Shown here: piece by piece, positions 10,292-20,433 of the stretch
Layout: the number at the start of each line of letters is the position of its first letter
How positions within the stretch are numbered: the stretch's first letter is position 1
NCBI GenBank assembly: GCA_001584585.1
Contig: LSYV01000044.1
Span: 299,825 to 363,824 of the forward strand
Length of the DNA stretch: 64,000 nucleotides
Reading direction: 5' to 3'
From: Gonium pectorale
Taxonomy: Eukaryota > Chlorophyta > Chlorophyceae > Chlamydomonadales > Volvocaceae
Translations under genes and position numbers: made by a program
The notes under the pieces: model-generated
What the model saw: only the letters and a program-made list of their open reading frames with translations
Databases searched by the model: none
Told to the model about the DNA's origin: nothing

Positions 10292-12441
10292 TCACGTCGT
10301 CCCAGCTTTACGTCGCAAGTTTAGAGCCTTCACCAGCTTCTTTGCGAAGAAACCAACTTGCCTGCCGCCATGGACGGCCTCATCCAGCAGGGAGCGACTG
10401 GCGTCCGTAGCGGCGCTGCGCGCGTTAGCGGCGGGGACTCCCACAGCCGCCTCCGCCTCCAATGGCACCGTCACTGCCGGCGGCGACGCCGACGCCGCCG
10501 TCGTTATCTTCGTCGTCGTCGTCGTCGTCGTCTTTGCCGCGGGCGCCGGCGCAGTCGCCCGGAGAAGGCCGCGGCCGCTGGCGCCCCATGGCAGATACGC
10601 CGCTCTGGCAAATGGACTCGCGCTGCCTCCGGCGGCGACGCTGGCGGCCTCCGCGCTGGCGTCGTCGTCGTCGTCGTCTTCAGCGCTCGTGTGCGGCTGC
10701 AGCATGCCCGTGCTGGTGGAGCGGGGGCCAACCCTCGCGAGCGGCTGCCCATCGTCGCCGCCGTCGCCATCCTCCATGCAGTCGAAGAACGCCGTCAGCG
10801 GGTTAGGCGCGGCGCGGACGGGGGCGGGCGAGAGAAGCGCTGGGCTGGCGCCGGCGGCCGTCCCCACCGTGAGACCACGGTCGGAGATGCTGCGAGCCGC
10901 CAAGGAAGGGGACGAGGCGACCGCAGCGAATGGTGAGGAACTTGCGAGAGTCGAGAGCGGCGGCGACGGCGGCGACGGCGAGGGTGCAGGAGGTGAAGCG
11001 CGGTCCACGGTGGCGACTTGCTGGGTGAGGGCGCTGCGGGCGATGGACAAGGGCCGGCCTGGGAGGCGCGGGGGTGGGGCAGGGGGGCGCGAATGAAAGG
11101 CAGGGGCGCAGGGAGTCGTGAGCCGGGCGGTCCACGGAGATGTCGGCACGGGGGGTGAGGAGCCAACCACCCCAGCACGCCCACAGCCAGGGGTCGCACG
11201 ACACAAGGCGACGAGACACCATGCACGCTGCGAAGGCGGCAAGGAGGACAAAGAGTTTACAACGACAGCACGCGAAACGCACAGCCACGCCGCCCACCCG
11301 CTGGCCCCGAACACCCCGGCCCCCGCCCCAGCTGCTCACTGTTCGCGGCTGCCGTGACTGGCTGCGAGGCGGCCACGGGGACGGGGCAGCTCCCTCCGTC
11401 GCCCGGCCCCACGCCCTTACCGGGGTAGAGCCAGAAGCTTGCCGCGTCCAGGACATAGTCGGCGCAGGGCCCGGGGCTAGGGGCCACGTCCAGGCTGATG
11501 CTGAGGCCCCTGGCCCTGCCCAGATGGGTGGGGGCGCAGCCGCCGCTGAGGCGGTTGTCGTCACGTGGGTCATGCAGAACATACCCGCGCGCGTCGCGGG
11601 GGGCGGACGGCTCCGGGGAGCAAGGGCGGCAGAGCTGGAGGACTGGCCCGCGGCTGGAGATGCTGGAGGAGGGCGGGGGCTCCGACGGACAGGTGGGGAT
11701 GATTGCGACATGGTGGCTGCTGGAGAGACCCGCCGCACAGCTGGTGGCGGCAGCGGGGGAGGCAGCGGCAGCGGCGCCGACGGTGTCGAAGCCCAACCAG
11801 GCGTCATCTTCGTCCGGGAGGCAGTCGAAGGCCCGGCGGCTGATCCGGTGGGTGGCGGGGACCGCCGGGTTGAGGGGCGAGGGCGGGATCTGGGTCGTCG
11901 CGGCCGGGGGTGCCGTGCGCGGGCTGCTGAGGCTGTCTGCGCAGGCGATGGAGAGGCCGCATAGGTCATCCCCGCTGTCGGTGACGCTGCTGAAGGCGCA
12001 GCTGGCGACGGTGGTCATGGTGGCGGTACTGCTGCCGCCCAGGCTGCTGCGGCTGTAGGCGCTGCTGAGACCGTCGCCTTCGGGGGGCGGCGCGCAGTCG
12101 TCGCTGCGGGGCGACAGGTCATAGCTGTCAAACGACTCGGCGTGGGCAAGGCCCGGGCCCAGGAGTCCCAGACGTTGCCGAAAGCGGTCGACGCGGCCAC
12201 CGCTATCTGCCGATGAGAGCCACGCGTCGAAAGACCCCGGCAGCAGCCCAGCCGGCTGCGGGTGCTCACGCGACATTCGCTTGCCGAAGCCCGGCTCCCC
12301 AATCTCCGGCGCGCCAGCCGATTCCAGGGGCCTGAGGCCTAGGCGAGCTGCCTGTGCAGCTGCGTTCGCGAATGGGCTCGTCGTGCTGCCGGCCGGGTCT
12401 GCGGAGACCCGGTCGTCTGGGCTGAGCAGCCCTCCTTGCAA
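10292..12441 (-). CDS. Unrecognised Ser/Ala/Pro-rich protein, two exons visible
   Basis: Exon 12441-11421 ends with WLYP and donor g|gtaagg. Exon 11331-10292 starts after gtgagcag. The 89-nt intron keeps the frame (phase 1). The first exon has acidic and phospho-acceptor-rich stretches (FDSYDLSPRSDDCAPPPEGD, DCLPDEDDAWLGFDTVG). The second has a hydrophobic patch (VFGASGWAAWLCVSRAVVV), a run of six Asp, a run of seven Thr and a basic C-terminal end (FFAKKLVKALNLRRK). The Asp and Thr runs come from two CGT/GTC microsatellites at about 10.50-10.53 and 10.66 kb. No ATG opens the first exon, so upstream exon(s) are missing. An alternative splice near 10.35 kb into the downstream frame is possible. 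Function unknown. Confidence 0.4.
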
Positions 12442-14450
12442 ATCATTGTCCCTAGTTATCTCTGGAGCTGCGTGTGGGGATCAGGAACGAGGAGGGCAAT
12501 GACGACAAAAAGGCAAGACTGCTCAGAAAGTCGCAGAACATGGTGTAATTGACATCCGAACAGGCTGACGACCAGAGCCAATGAGGGGCTCCAGTAAAGT
12601 CGCCCCGTAACCCATTTGTAACTGCAGGGTTCAACCCTATCTCGCTCAGACTGCACATTGCCCTGCACAGTCCAGCAGTACCAACCTACCAGGACGCATG
12701 CTAGGCCGAGCTTGGTCGTGCGCCGGTAGCGGCTGTTAATCACGAGCTTGCGGGAAACTACTACGAGGGGCCACGTGCGGCGCTCGACTGCTGCGCCGTC
12801 AACGGCGCGACGAGTGACCAGGGAAATGGAGCTGGAATAGAGCTTCTGCGAGCGAGCCAGGCTTGCCTCTGCTTCTCAACGGTCTCAGGACTGGAGAGCG
12901 CAGCCGGGCATATCAGTTGGTGAATTCCCTTTCCTGCAATGCAGTCTTCTGCTGCGCGGGAGGGAGGAGAGAGGAGAGAGGAGACAGAGAGGGCGCGCCG
13001 CAAATGTACGATAGGCAGGACGGGATAGGCTAAGCAAAAGTGCAAAGCACCACAACGCAGCGTTCTCTTGTAATGTGCAACGTTTTTGAATGCGCAACTA
13101 TGCAGCAGAGTACTGCTGGTGCTTCCGTGTTCTGCAAGAACCCTGTCTGACGTGGACTGGCGCGCGGGACTGTCATGCCGCCCTTGAATCCGCCAGTTTT
13201 GAGGCTAAAAGTAGTAGAAGAGCACGCAGTCGACATGCATGTACCAGCAATACTTGCTCGATTCATGAGTTCCCGAAAGGCCAATAAGCAAGAACCCTAC
13301 ATGCCATACCGACACCGGGTCCACCGCCGGCCCGGCACCCAACGCGACCGAGCATGCCGCCCAAGTATATGTACTTAAATACCGATCTCGCACACTCTCA
13401 TCGGCGCAACATGCGGTGATGCCTCCCGAAAGTGGGCCCACGAGTGGGCCGTCGGAAACGCCCGCCATCACAAAGAACTTATTCGTGGCCAGTGTGCGGA
13501 TGCCGAACATATGTGTATCCCACTCGCTGGGGTGTTGTGGTGAAGGGACCGTATCGTAGACGGTATGTTTAGCTGCAGCAACAGCATGCATATCCAAGCC
13601 TGAACGCCCACACGCGCGAGGCGCACACCGCAGCCCACCACCGCTTTCGCCGCCCCTTTCATCATCCATCCATCCATCCCTTCCTGCCGCCGTACGCCGT
13701 ACAACACACATGTCGCATACCGGTAGTCCTGTCCTTCGGGCCCCACGCGCAGCATCATATGACATCGCACGCGAGTTGCACTACATACAAGGCAGGGCAC
13801 CACCGCAAGGCAGTGAGACAGGCTGGCAGACATGCGCACATAGTCGCCAGGCTAGGCGCGCCCCTGTCCTCGTGCGCCCCTCACTGCTTGGAGGGCACAG
13901 AGCATACTGCTTGGAGCGCAGTACAATTCTGAGGACACGCGCTTGTTAGGGGCGCTTGTTTACAGAGATGCATACCAGAATGCGTCGACGCGCCCATCTC
14001 TCAGGCAGCCCGCAGGCCGTGCGCGGACTGCCAACATCAGCGTGGCAAGGCCCACACATGTGTGAACGGCCATACGTAGTGACCTGAATTTCATCGAGAC
14101 GATTCCGAAATTTACAATCAGTTCTCACCGTATGACATGCGGAGCAAACCCTTCCAGCAATTGACAAGCCCTACTTCATGGTCTGTAATGCCTTCAACCG
14201 TGAGCCTTCACACACCCCATGCTCACATGAGTGTCACATCGTCACGCTGCAGGTACACTCAAACCGCAATCCCGCAAAACCCTGCTCCATAAGGCCGCGT
14301 CGGCTTTTTAGTGAACCGATAATGCGCCTGTACGACACCCGCTGCGACCGTACCCTCGTGCGTGCTCACTGCGGCATCATGGTGAAACCTTGCAGTCCAT
14401 CTGCAGGTGAAGTCCGACAAACCGGGTAAGCTGCTAAGCCGGTCTTTGGG
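12442..14450. other. No supported gene
   Basis: Lower-GC spacer between the gene ending its known 5' part at 12.4 kb and the 3' end of Hsp70-like A. It may contain the promoter and first exon of the former. A short catc microsatellite lies near 13665. Nothing else stands out. Confidence 0.4.
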
Positions 14451-14575
14451 GGGCGGGACGAACGCCACATGCCTTGATTGTACCCACCCGCCCTACTGGA
14501 AACGTCGCGCCTTCGGGTGTGTATGACCGTAGAGGCGGGCTCCCTCTTTCTCTGCAGATTTCTCTTATTATTTCA
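14451..14575 (+). mobile_element. Dispersed hairpin element, copy 3
   Basis: This is the best full-length match to the inserted copy at 6406-6545. It begins gggcgggacgaacgccacat and ends ctgcagatttctcttatta, both shared with copy 2. The core at 14487-14539 folds as CCCGCC+CTAC paired with GTAG+a+GGCGGG, then GTC/GAC, then GCGCC-ttcg-GGTGT. It lies about 300 bp beyond the 3' end of Hsp70-like A. Confidence 0.65.
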
Positions 14576-14869
14576 CGGTGCCGAGTCATGGCGACGACGG
14601 TCACTCGCCGGCAGCCTCAGACGACACCATCCACCACCATCACTTACAAGCCTGCTCGCACATCTAACAAACAACCGCTTGGCATACGCCCCAGCCCATG
14701 GATGGCTCACGACTATCACAGCGGGGTCGCGCACCCGGACACCGCCGACGACGTAGGTAGCATGCGGCTGGAGTGAAAAATGGAATCTCAGCGAAAGGAG
14801 CCGGCAAACAGCAACGCTAGGACTGGGATGGACTACCCGTGTAGCCCGCCTGCCATCAGGCCAGCACGC

Positions 14870-17800
14870 TCACGCGCGGTCCGCCGTCCACGCCACGCTG
14901 GTCTGGATGGACTCCCCGGTCCGCGGGTTGCGGGCGGTGAGGGCGATCTCCGTGGAGCCGAACCGGAGCTGGGCCTGCCGAGCGGGCGGGCGGACATGGA
15001 AGCCGGGAAGCGCGAGAAAGGGAGCAAGTCGGGAGGGGCATGCACATGAAAGGGCGCTTAGACGGCCACGCACTCGGCTGCTATCACGCCCTGGTGTGTC
15101 AATTCACGCACCTCAAGGTCCCCAGCCGTCGTGTAGATCAAATGAACAAGCCACACTACCTGCCGGTTGCTGCTGCCCAGCCGTACACCCACTGTTGCAT
15201 GTATATCCGTTATTACACCTCCTCAACACCCACGCACCATGCAGGTTCGTGTGCACCCACCTCAATACCGTACTCCCTGCGGCCACCGCCGCACCGGCTC
15301 CAGCCCTCCGGCAGCTCCAGCGTCACACGGGCCAGCTTCTGCATGCCCGGCTCGTCCACGTACGACGCCCCTCGTGCGTCCGTACCGTACAGCTCGAACG
15401 CCACCTGTTTCTGCCACCTGACACCGATGAGGAGAGTACGAGGTCAGGCTACGGTATGAGATGTAAAGTTGCGAGGAATGGGCGGGGCCGCTGCTGTGGG
15501 CGCGCGTACACCATCGCCGCCAGTCCCTTGTTTTCACTTGATCGCACTCATCATGTACAGCACCGTTCTTCTTACGTTACAGCCACTCATAAGTACAGCG
15601 GGCGAAAGGAGTGCTCAACCACCTCGTCCGCCTCCACCAGCTGCCCGCGGGTCACGAACTGCCTGAAGACGCCATCTGTCAGGCGGGCAAACGATGTTGC
15701 ACGCGTCTTCACTTCAAAAGGATACCGGGGCGCTTCACGGCATAAGAACGTTGATGCAGCCCACACTAATAACCTACGTGCATAGTACGTGCGGCCGTCG
15801 TAGCGCTCCTGGATCACAGATAGGGGATAGGAGGTAAGGGGAAGCCGTCACGGATAGGAGCCGGTAGTGGGGTAGGGGGTTCGCTCTTGATACCATCACG
15901 GCTTTGCATACTACTTCAGCGACAGCCAGGCATGGCAATCAATACCGTCAACTCGGGAGAGAGAACACGGGCAAGAGCTCTGTTACTGAAAGCCGCCCGA
16001 GCTCGTAGCTGCCGGCGACATGTGCATCGGAAAGGAGGTGTGTGCTCAACCACCTCATCCGCCTCCGCCAGCCGCCCGCGGGTCACGAAGCGTGAGAACA
16101 TGCTCCCTGCAGGCGGGCACCCGAAGTTACCAATACTCTTTACTTTGACAGGATGATTGGAAAGTACACGTGTTTGTACGGATGGAACAATGAAAACAAA
16201 ATGCGTGCAGACGCAGCCCACCCCGGCCTACTTGCGTAGTACGTCGTGGTGTCGATGTATCGCTCCTGGGGGAAGACGTCACAAGTTAACTGGAGCCGGG
16301 TATGGGGTCATCGTCGCAACGGGAATTGATCTGTACCAACAGCAATGCCCACGTACTTCAGTAATACGTAAATTGGCACTTCGTGCTGAGAGAATGGGGG
16401 AAAGCAGCAAAGGCTCTCTTACATGGCTGCACTTCGTTGGTTGCTGCCGGTCGACCTGCCGATGAAGCGACCCAGGGGAGAAGCCCTAAGCGACCTAAGT
16501 GACTGGGCGCGGCGCCCCAAATAATCTAACGGCTTGTCGCACGCCTACCTTTTTCGGGTAGCCCCGTGCCAGCTGGCTGGCCTCGTGCAGCGGTGACCAC
16601 ACAGACGTTGTCCGAATGCCGTAGCTCAGACGGCAGCGCCGCGCAGACACAGTCGCAGGGTCGCGTCCATACAGTACGGCACCTGCAGGCAACATTTACG
16701 CATTGCTTGACACGGGCCGCAAGCGGGCGGGCAGACTGCCATTTGTGGTGAGACATCCCTAGCGCCTGCGACTGTCTCGCTTGCATACGGCAGCTGCCAT
16801 GGATTAAAAAACGGAATGCGCGGAGGGGGTCCGGTGAATCTAGCAGAGTCCCACCGTTCACGACCGCCGCCGCGGGGTACTCTGGCAGCAGCAGCGGCAG
16901 CGGGGCCTCGGGGCGCAGCCCCGCCACCAGCTCCTGGCGCACTCGGCGCTGCAGGTAGGGACAGCAGGCGAAGCCGCCCGCCAGCAGGACCTGCAACAAC
17001 AAGGCCGACCAGCGGCGGATCGCAGTTACGCACAAAGCAAGCAGCAGGAAGTGAAGGGTCTGCAATTAGTCGCGCTTTTTATGCGGTTGTACACGATCTT
17101 GCAGCGTAACTAGCGCCCGGCTTGCCCATTCGCCTCTTGCGTACCTTTGTGGGCTTGTGTCCGTTGCTCTCCCCGTCCTTCGCCACGGTCCTGGCCAGCT
17201 CCAGTATGCGCTCCACCACGGGACCGAACACCCGCCCCTCCAGGAACTCGCCGGGGAGCACCAGGCTTGGGGTCACGGAGGAGAGCAGCAGCCACGGCTG
17301 CGGGCTGACGCCTACTGACCCGTGGGTCGTTGTGGCGGTGCCCGAAGGCCAAGGGGCGCCCCGCTTGGGGACGCGGTCCTCCAGACCCTGTTCGGGTCAG
17401 CACATCTAAGGGTCTACCGTGTGCTTGGGGGCCGGAGCTGTGCATAGCAGCGCAGGCAGGCAATGGCCTGAGCGCACATTTATCCGGACGATATAGCGCA
17501 CACTTACATAAACGAACAGGTTCCGCGCTCTCACCCTTAACCTTACGAGCAAGATGGTTATAATAACCGGGGTGGTTATACCAGCCCTGGGTAATCCTCC
17601 TACCTTACGACGTTCTGGCGTGAGGGAATCCAGGAGCTCCTGCGGCATCGGCAGTACGATATCGTACTTGCCCTCCTGCCGTACGAGCCATGCAGGGCTG
17701 CTATTGCTTGCGAAGTCGTAAGCAATCACGGCATCGTCGTGGCAACCGTCATCCGCCTCCAGCTGCACCCAGGCGGAGCCGCCAGCCTCACGCGAAGCGC

Positions 17801-19919
17801 TGTCGGCAGTGGCAGCTGCAGCTGACGTTGCGCTGGCGGCTGTGGCGCCAGCCCTCACGTCGGCACCGGCGACGGTGGCACGTTTCAGCAGGTTGGGCAG
17901 GGGCTTGTCGCCTCGAAACGAGCGCTTGGCCTGCTCCCAGCTGTGTGGACACAATGAATGTTGGTGCGAAGCAGCAGGGGAATGCAGGGGCTGAGCCATG
18001 CAAAATAAGCCTAAGCTGGCATGATAAACGGCCAGAGGATTTAAGACATGGCGGTCACAAACCAACACATACTCGGTTCCTTGCTTGCATAAGCCGACAT
18101 GGCATTCCTGTTCAAGGCGGATGCGTCTATTCCATGCATCAAGCCCCTTCAATGGATGCGCGCCCATGATGGACCCACCCCTCCTGCATCTTGGTCCACT
18201 GCTCGGGGTGCGCCTCCCGCCAGGTGTCCCACGGGTCGGCCCCGAACGCATCCTCCCGCAGCGCCGACCACAGGGCGTCATCCACGAAGCGACCGCCAGC
18301 CCAGGCGCCTGCGTGGGGAGCATTGCAGGCGGTGACAGGGGCAGAAGGTGCCCGGGCCAAGCGAAAATACAATGGAGTAGTAAAGGCAGCAGGTGCTGGC
18401 ACGCGCATGGGACTGCGGCTGACCGCTGCGACTCACCGGCTCCGACGGCCGCATCCCGCAGCCGCACGCGGGCTGTGGCCTCGGCAGCTGCGCCGCCGGC
18501 TGCCTTTTCTTCCGGCACCCGCGCAGCCGGCGCCGCCACGTGGTGCATGGTCACGTCTGCCGTACCGCCGCCACAGTCCAGCACCAGGAGCACGTCACCC
18601 TTGACCAGGCACGGGCTGGAGGCGGCTGCGGCGGCGGCGGGCGATGGCTGTGATGAGGAGGCGCTGGTCGTGGACACGGCGGCGGGTTGTTGCTGCTGAG
18701 ACGTAGATGAAGCCGGGCGGCGAGCGGAAGCGGCGGTGGCGGCCAGCGCGGCTGCCTCGGGCTCGAGAATGAGGAGCAGGGACTCAGGGTTGGAAGGCCG
18801 GCTGAGGCCTGAGGCGCAGGGGGAGGGGGAGGGTAGGAGCGGTCGGCGGGTCTGAGGCAGGGCTCCCCGCGGACGCTGCCCTGCGTTGAAATTGACGCGC
18901 GTCAGGTGGGCTCTTTGATGGTGAGACTGCCCTCAACAGGAGGCTGCCGACAGATAATCCACAAGCAACCCGCCAAGGCACCCACCCGCCCGTGTCGCCG
19001 CGTCCCGCATACGCCCCTTGGCCGCGTCGCTCCACATGGCGGGCAGAGTGAGGCACCAGGTGATGCGGTCAGGGTGGAAGGCGTGCGGGCCGGGGCACGC
19101 CAGGAAGGTGGACGTCAGGTGGGCCAGGATGTACCTGTGGGCGATAGCCATGGAGGAGGTTAGGGAATGCCTGTGAGCCGGGATTTTTCGCAGCTCAGGC
19201 TGGGTACCGCATGCTAGTACGTAGCCCATAACATCCCTGATGCACCAGCGAGGACGTAGCGCCTAATATAATCAGACAACCGGGCACATGACAGGCCAGC
19301 GCCTCCCCCACCTCTTGACAGCGGTGAGGAAGTCCGCCACCACCTGCACCACGGTCAGCCCCCGGGGCAGCTCCGGCAGCAGCAGCCCGCCTCCGACCGC
19401 CTCGCCCGCGGAGGGCTCCAGCAGCAGCTTGAAGTTCTCAAGGTACGAGTACATGGACCTCTCGGCGGGGACCATGGAGCACCAGCGGCGCCAGGCGGGC
19501 CAACACCACGCCTCCTGAGGGCAGGAAGTTGGTGCACAAGATATGGAACGGTGGAAATAAGGGAATGGCTTGTAATGCTATAGAGCGAGGGACGCAAGAT
19601 AGGGGTACCCTGTACCCGGCATACGCGCGGTACTGCCCCACCCACCAAGCAAAAGCCCGCACAGACGGTGCACACCATCACCACTCACCAGCTGCCTGCC
19701 GCGGTAGAGGACGGCGGTGCGCGTCTTGGGGTCGGGCGTGGGCTGCTCGGGCCAGCTGAAGTGCAGCATGACCCGTGGGTCATTGGCAACGCCGCCATCG
19801 GTGAGCTCGCAGTAGGCAAAGCCCGTCGCATAGGTACCCAGGTCGATACCGACAGCGACCGTGGGTTTGGCGCGAGTCAGAGCAGCGGGGGCGCCCGCCG
19901 TAGACCCCGGAGCGGCCAT
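14870..19919 (-). CDS. Hsp70-like (HSPA12-type) ATPase, copy A, 768 aa
   Basis: Thirteen exons: 19919-19689, 19514-19312, 19134-18986, 18808-18437, 18308-18179, 17940-17604, 17387-17145, 16990-16855, 16682-16549, 15808-15778, 15675-15597, 15417-15261 and 14974-14870. All phases agree, and every junction aligns with copy C at 58.2 kb. Hsp70/actin-fold ATP-site motifs are present: phosphate-1 VGIDLGTYATGF (residues 18-29), phosphate-2 VLLVLDCGGGTADV (about 270-280) and adenosine loop VLLAGGFACCPYLQRRV (about 556). The C-terminus (FELYGTDARGASY, LRFGSTEIALTARNP) resembles the HSPA12 end and not the classic Hsp70 peptide-binding domain with EEVD. Likely a soluble ATPase of chaperone type; substrate unknown. 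Exon 6 is a variable acidic linker. A second, older-looking copy of exons 10-11 lies inside the gene at 16.0-16.3 kb. It is divergently paired with CC1. Confidence 0.85.
16032..16265 (-). other. Duplicate exon pair 10/11 inside Hsp70-like A
   Basis: Exon 16265-16232 (ERYIDTTTYYA) and the exon beginning at 16106 (MFSRFVTRGRLAEADEVVEH) are second versions of 15808-15778 (ERYDGRTYYA) and 15675-15597 (VFRQFVTRGQLVEADEVVEH). Both pairs enter in phase 0 and pass phase 1 between their exons, and exon 12 needs phase 2. The downstream pair meets this with a weak gtactt donor. In the upstream pair I find no phase-2 donor. Either it is used as an alternative end or it is decaying. Splicing both pairs in series would break the frame. 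Confidence 0.7.
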
Positions 19920-20433
19920 TCTGTTGGCAGCAGTCTGGCGGATGCATTCTCCTGACTTTGGCTTGCTCGTTATACGGGCTGTGCCTTGACAGCCAATGGC
20001 GAGTATCACGGGACGCGTTTCACGGTTCCAGGGCTGCTTGGGACCCAGCCTTGAGAAGCCTTGGAAACTCTTGAGGGGACCTCGTAATATGGCGCTCATC
20101 GGTCGGGTTCTGAAGATGCAGCCTTCTGCTATCCCTCGTATCCCTTCAAAGCACCCACGGCGACAGGAGGTTTGCCTACTGCTCGTTGGAGCCCGGCGCA
20201 TGGAGTGAATGGGCTGTGTGGCCCGCAGCCTGGCTCTGCTCTGGCACTACCTGGCGCACATCGCACAGCTCTGCTTCCGGGCGCTGGGCTCACATTTTGC
20301 CATCGCCGAAGATCGGCCGCTGTCGCGGCGGGCTTCATCTGCATTCCACAACAAGGTGTGAGCTCCTTGTGGTCGTCGGATCGCCCACACCTACAGCGAC
20401 GGTGGGAACGCGTTCGCGCAAACGTTCGCGCAA
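19920..20433. promoter_or_regulatory. Divergent promoter region between Hsp70-like A and CC1
   Basis: The start codons of the two genes are 514 bp apart and point away from each other. No convincing heat-shock element (three GAA/TTC units) was found; the nearest is an imperfect block around agaagccttggaaact near 20054. No TATA box was identified with confidence. The role as a shared promoter is inferred from arrangement only. Confidence 0.5.

Noticed and set aside
12610..12660. tRNA-like T-arm (gggttcaaccc)
   Set aside because: No matching acceptor stem, anticodon arm or D-arm could be built around it.
13205..13765. 186-codon open frame on the minus strand
   Set aside because: Runs through lower-GC spacer and a catc microsatellite; no motif and no splice evidence.
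19920..20433. Classical heat-shock element in the divergent promoter
   Set aside because: Only imperfect, wrongly spaced GAA/TTC units were found.
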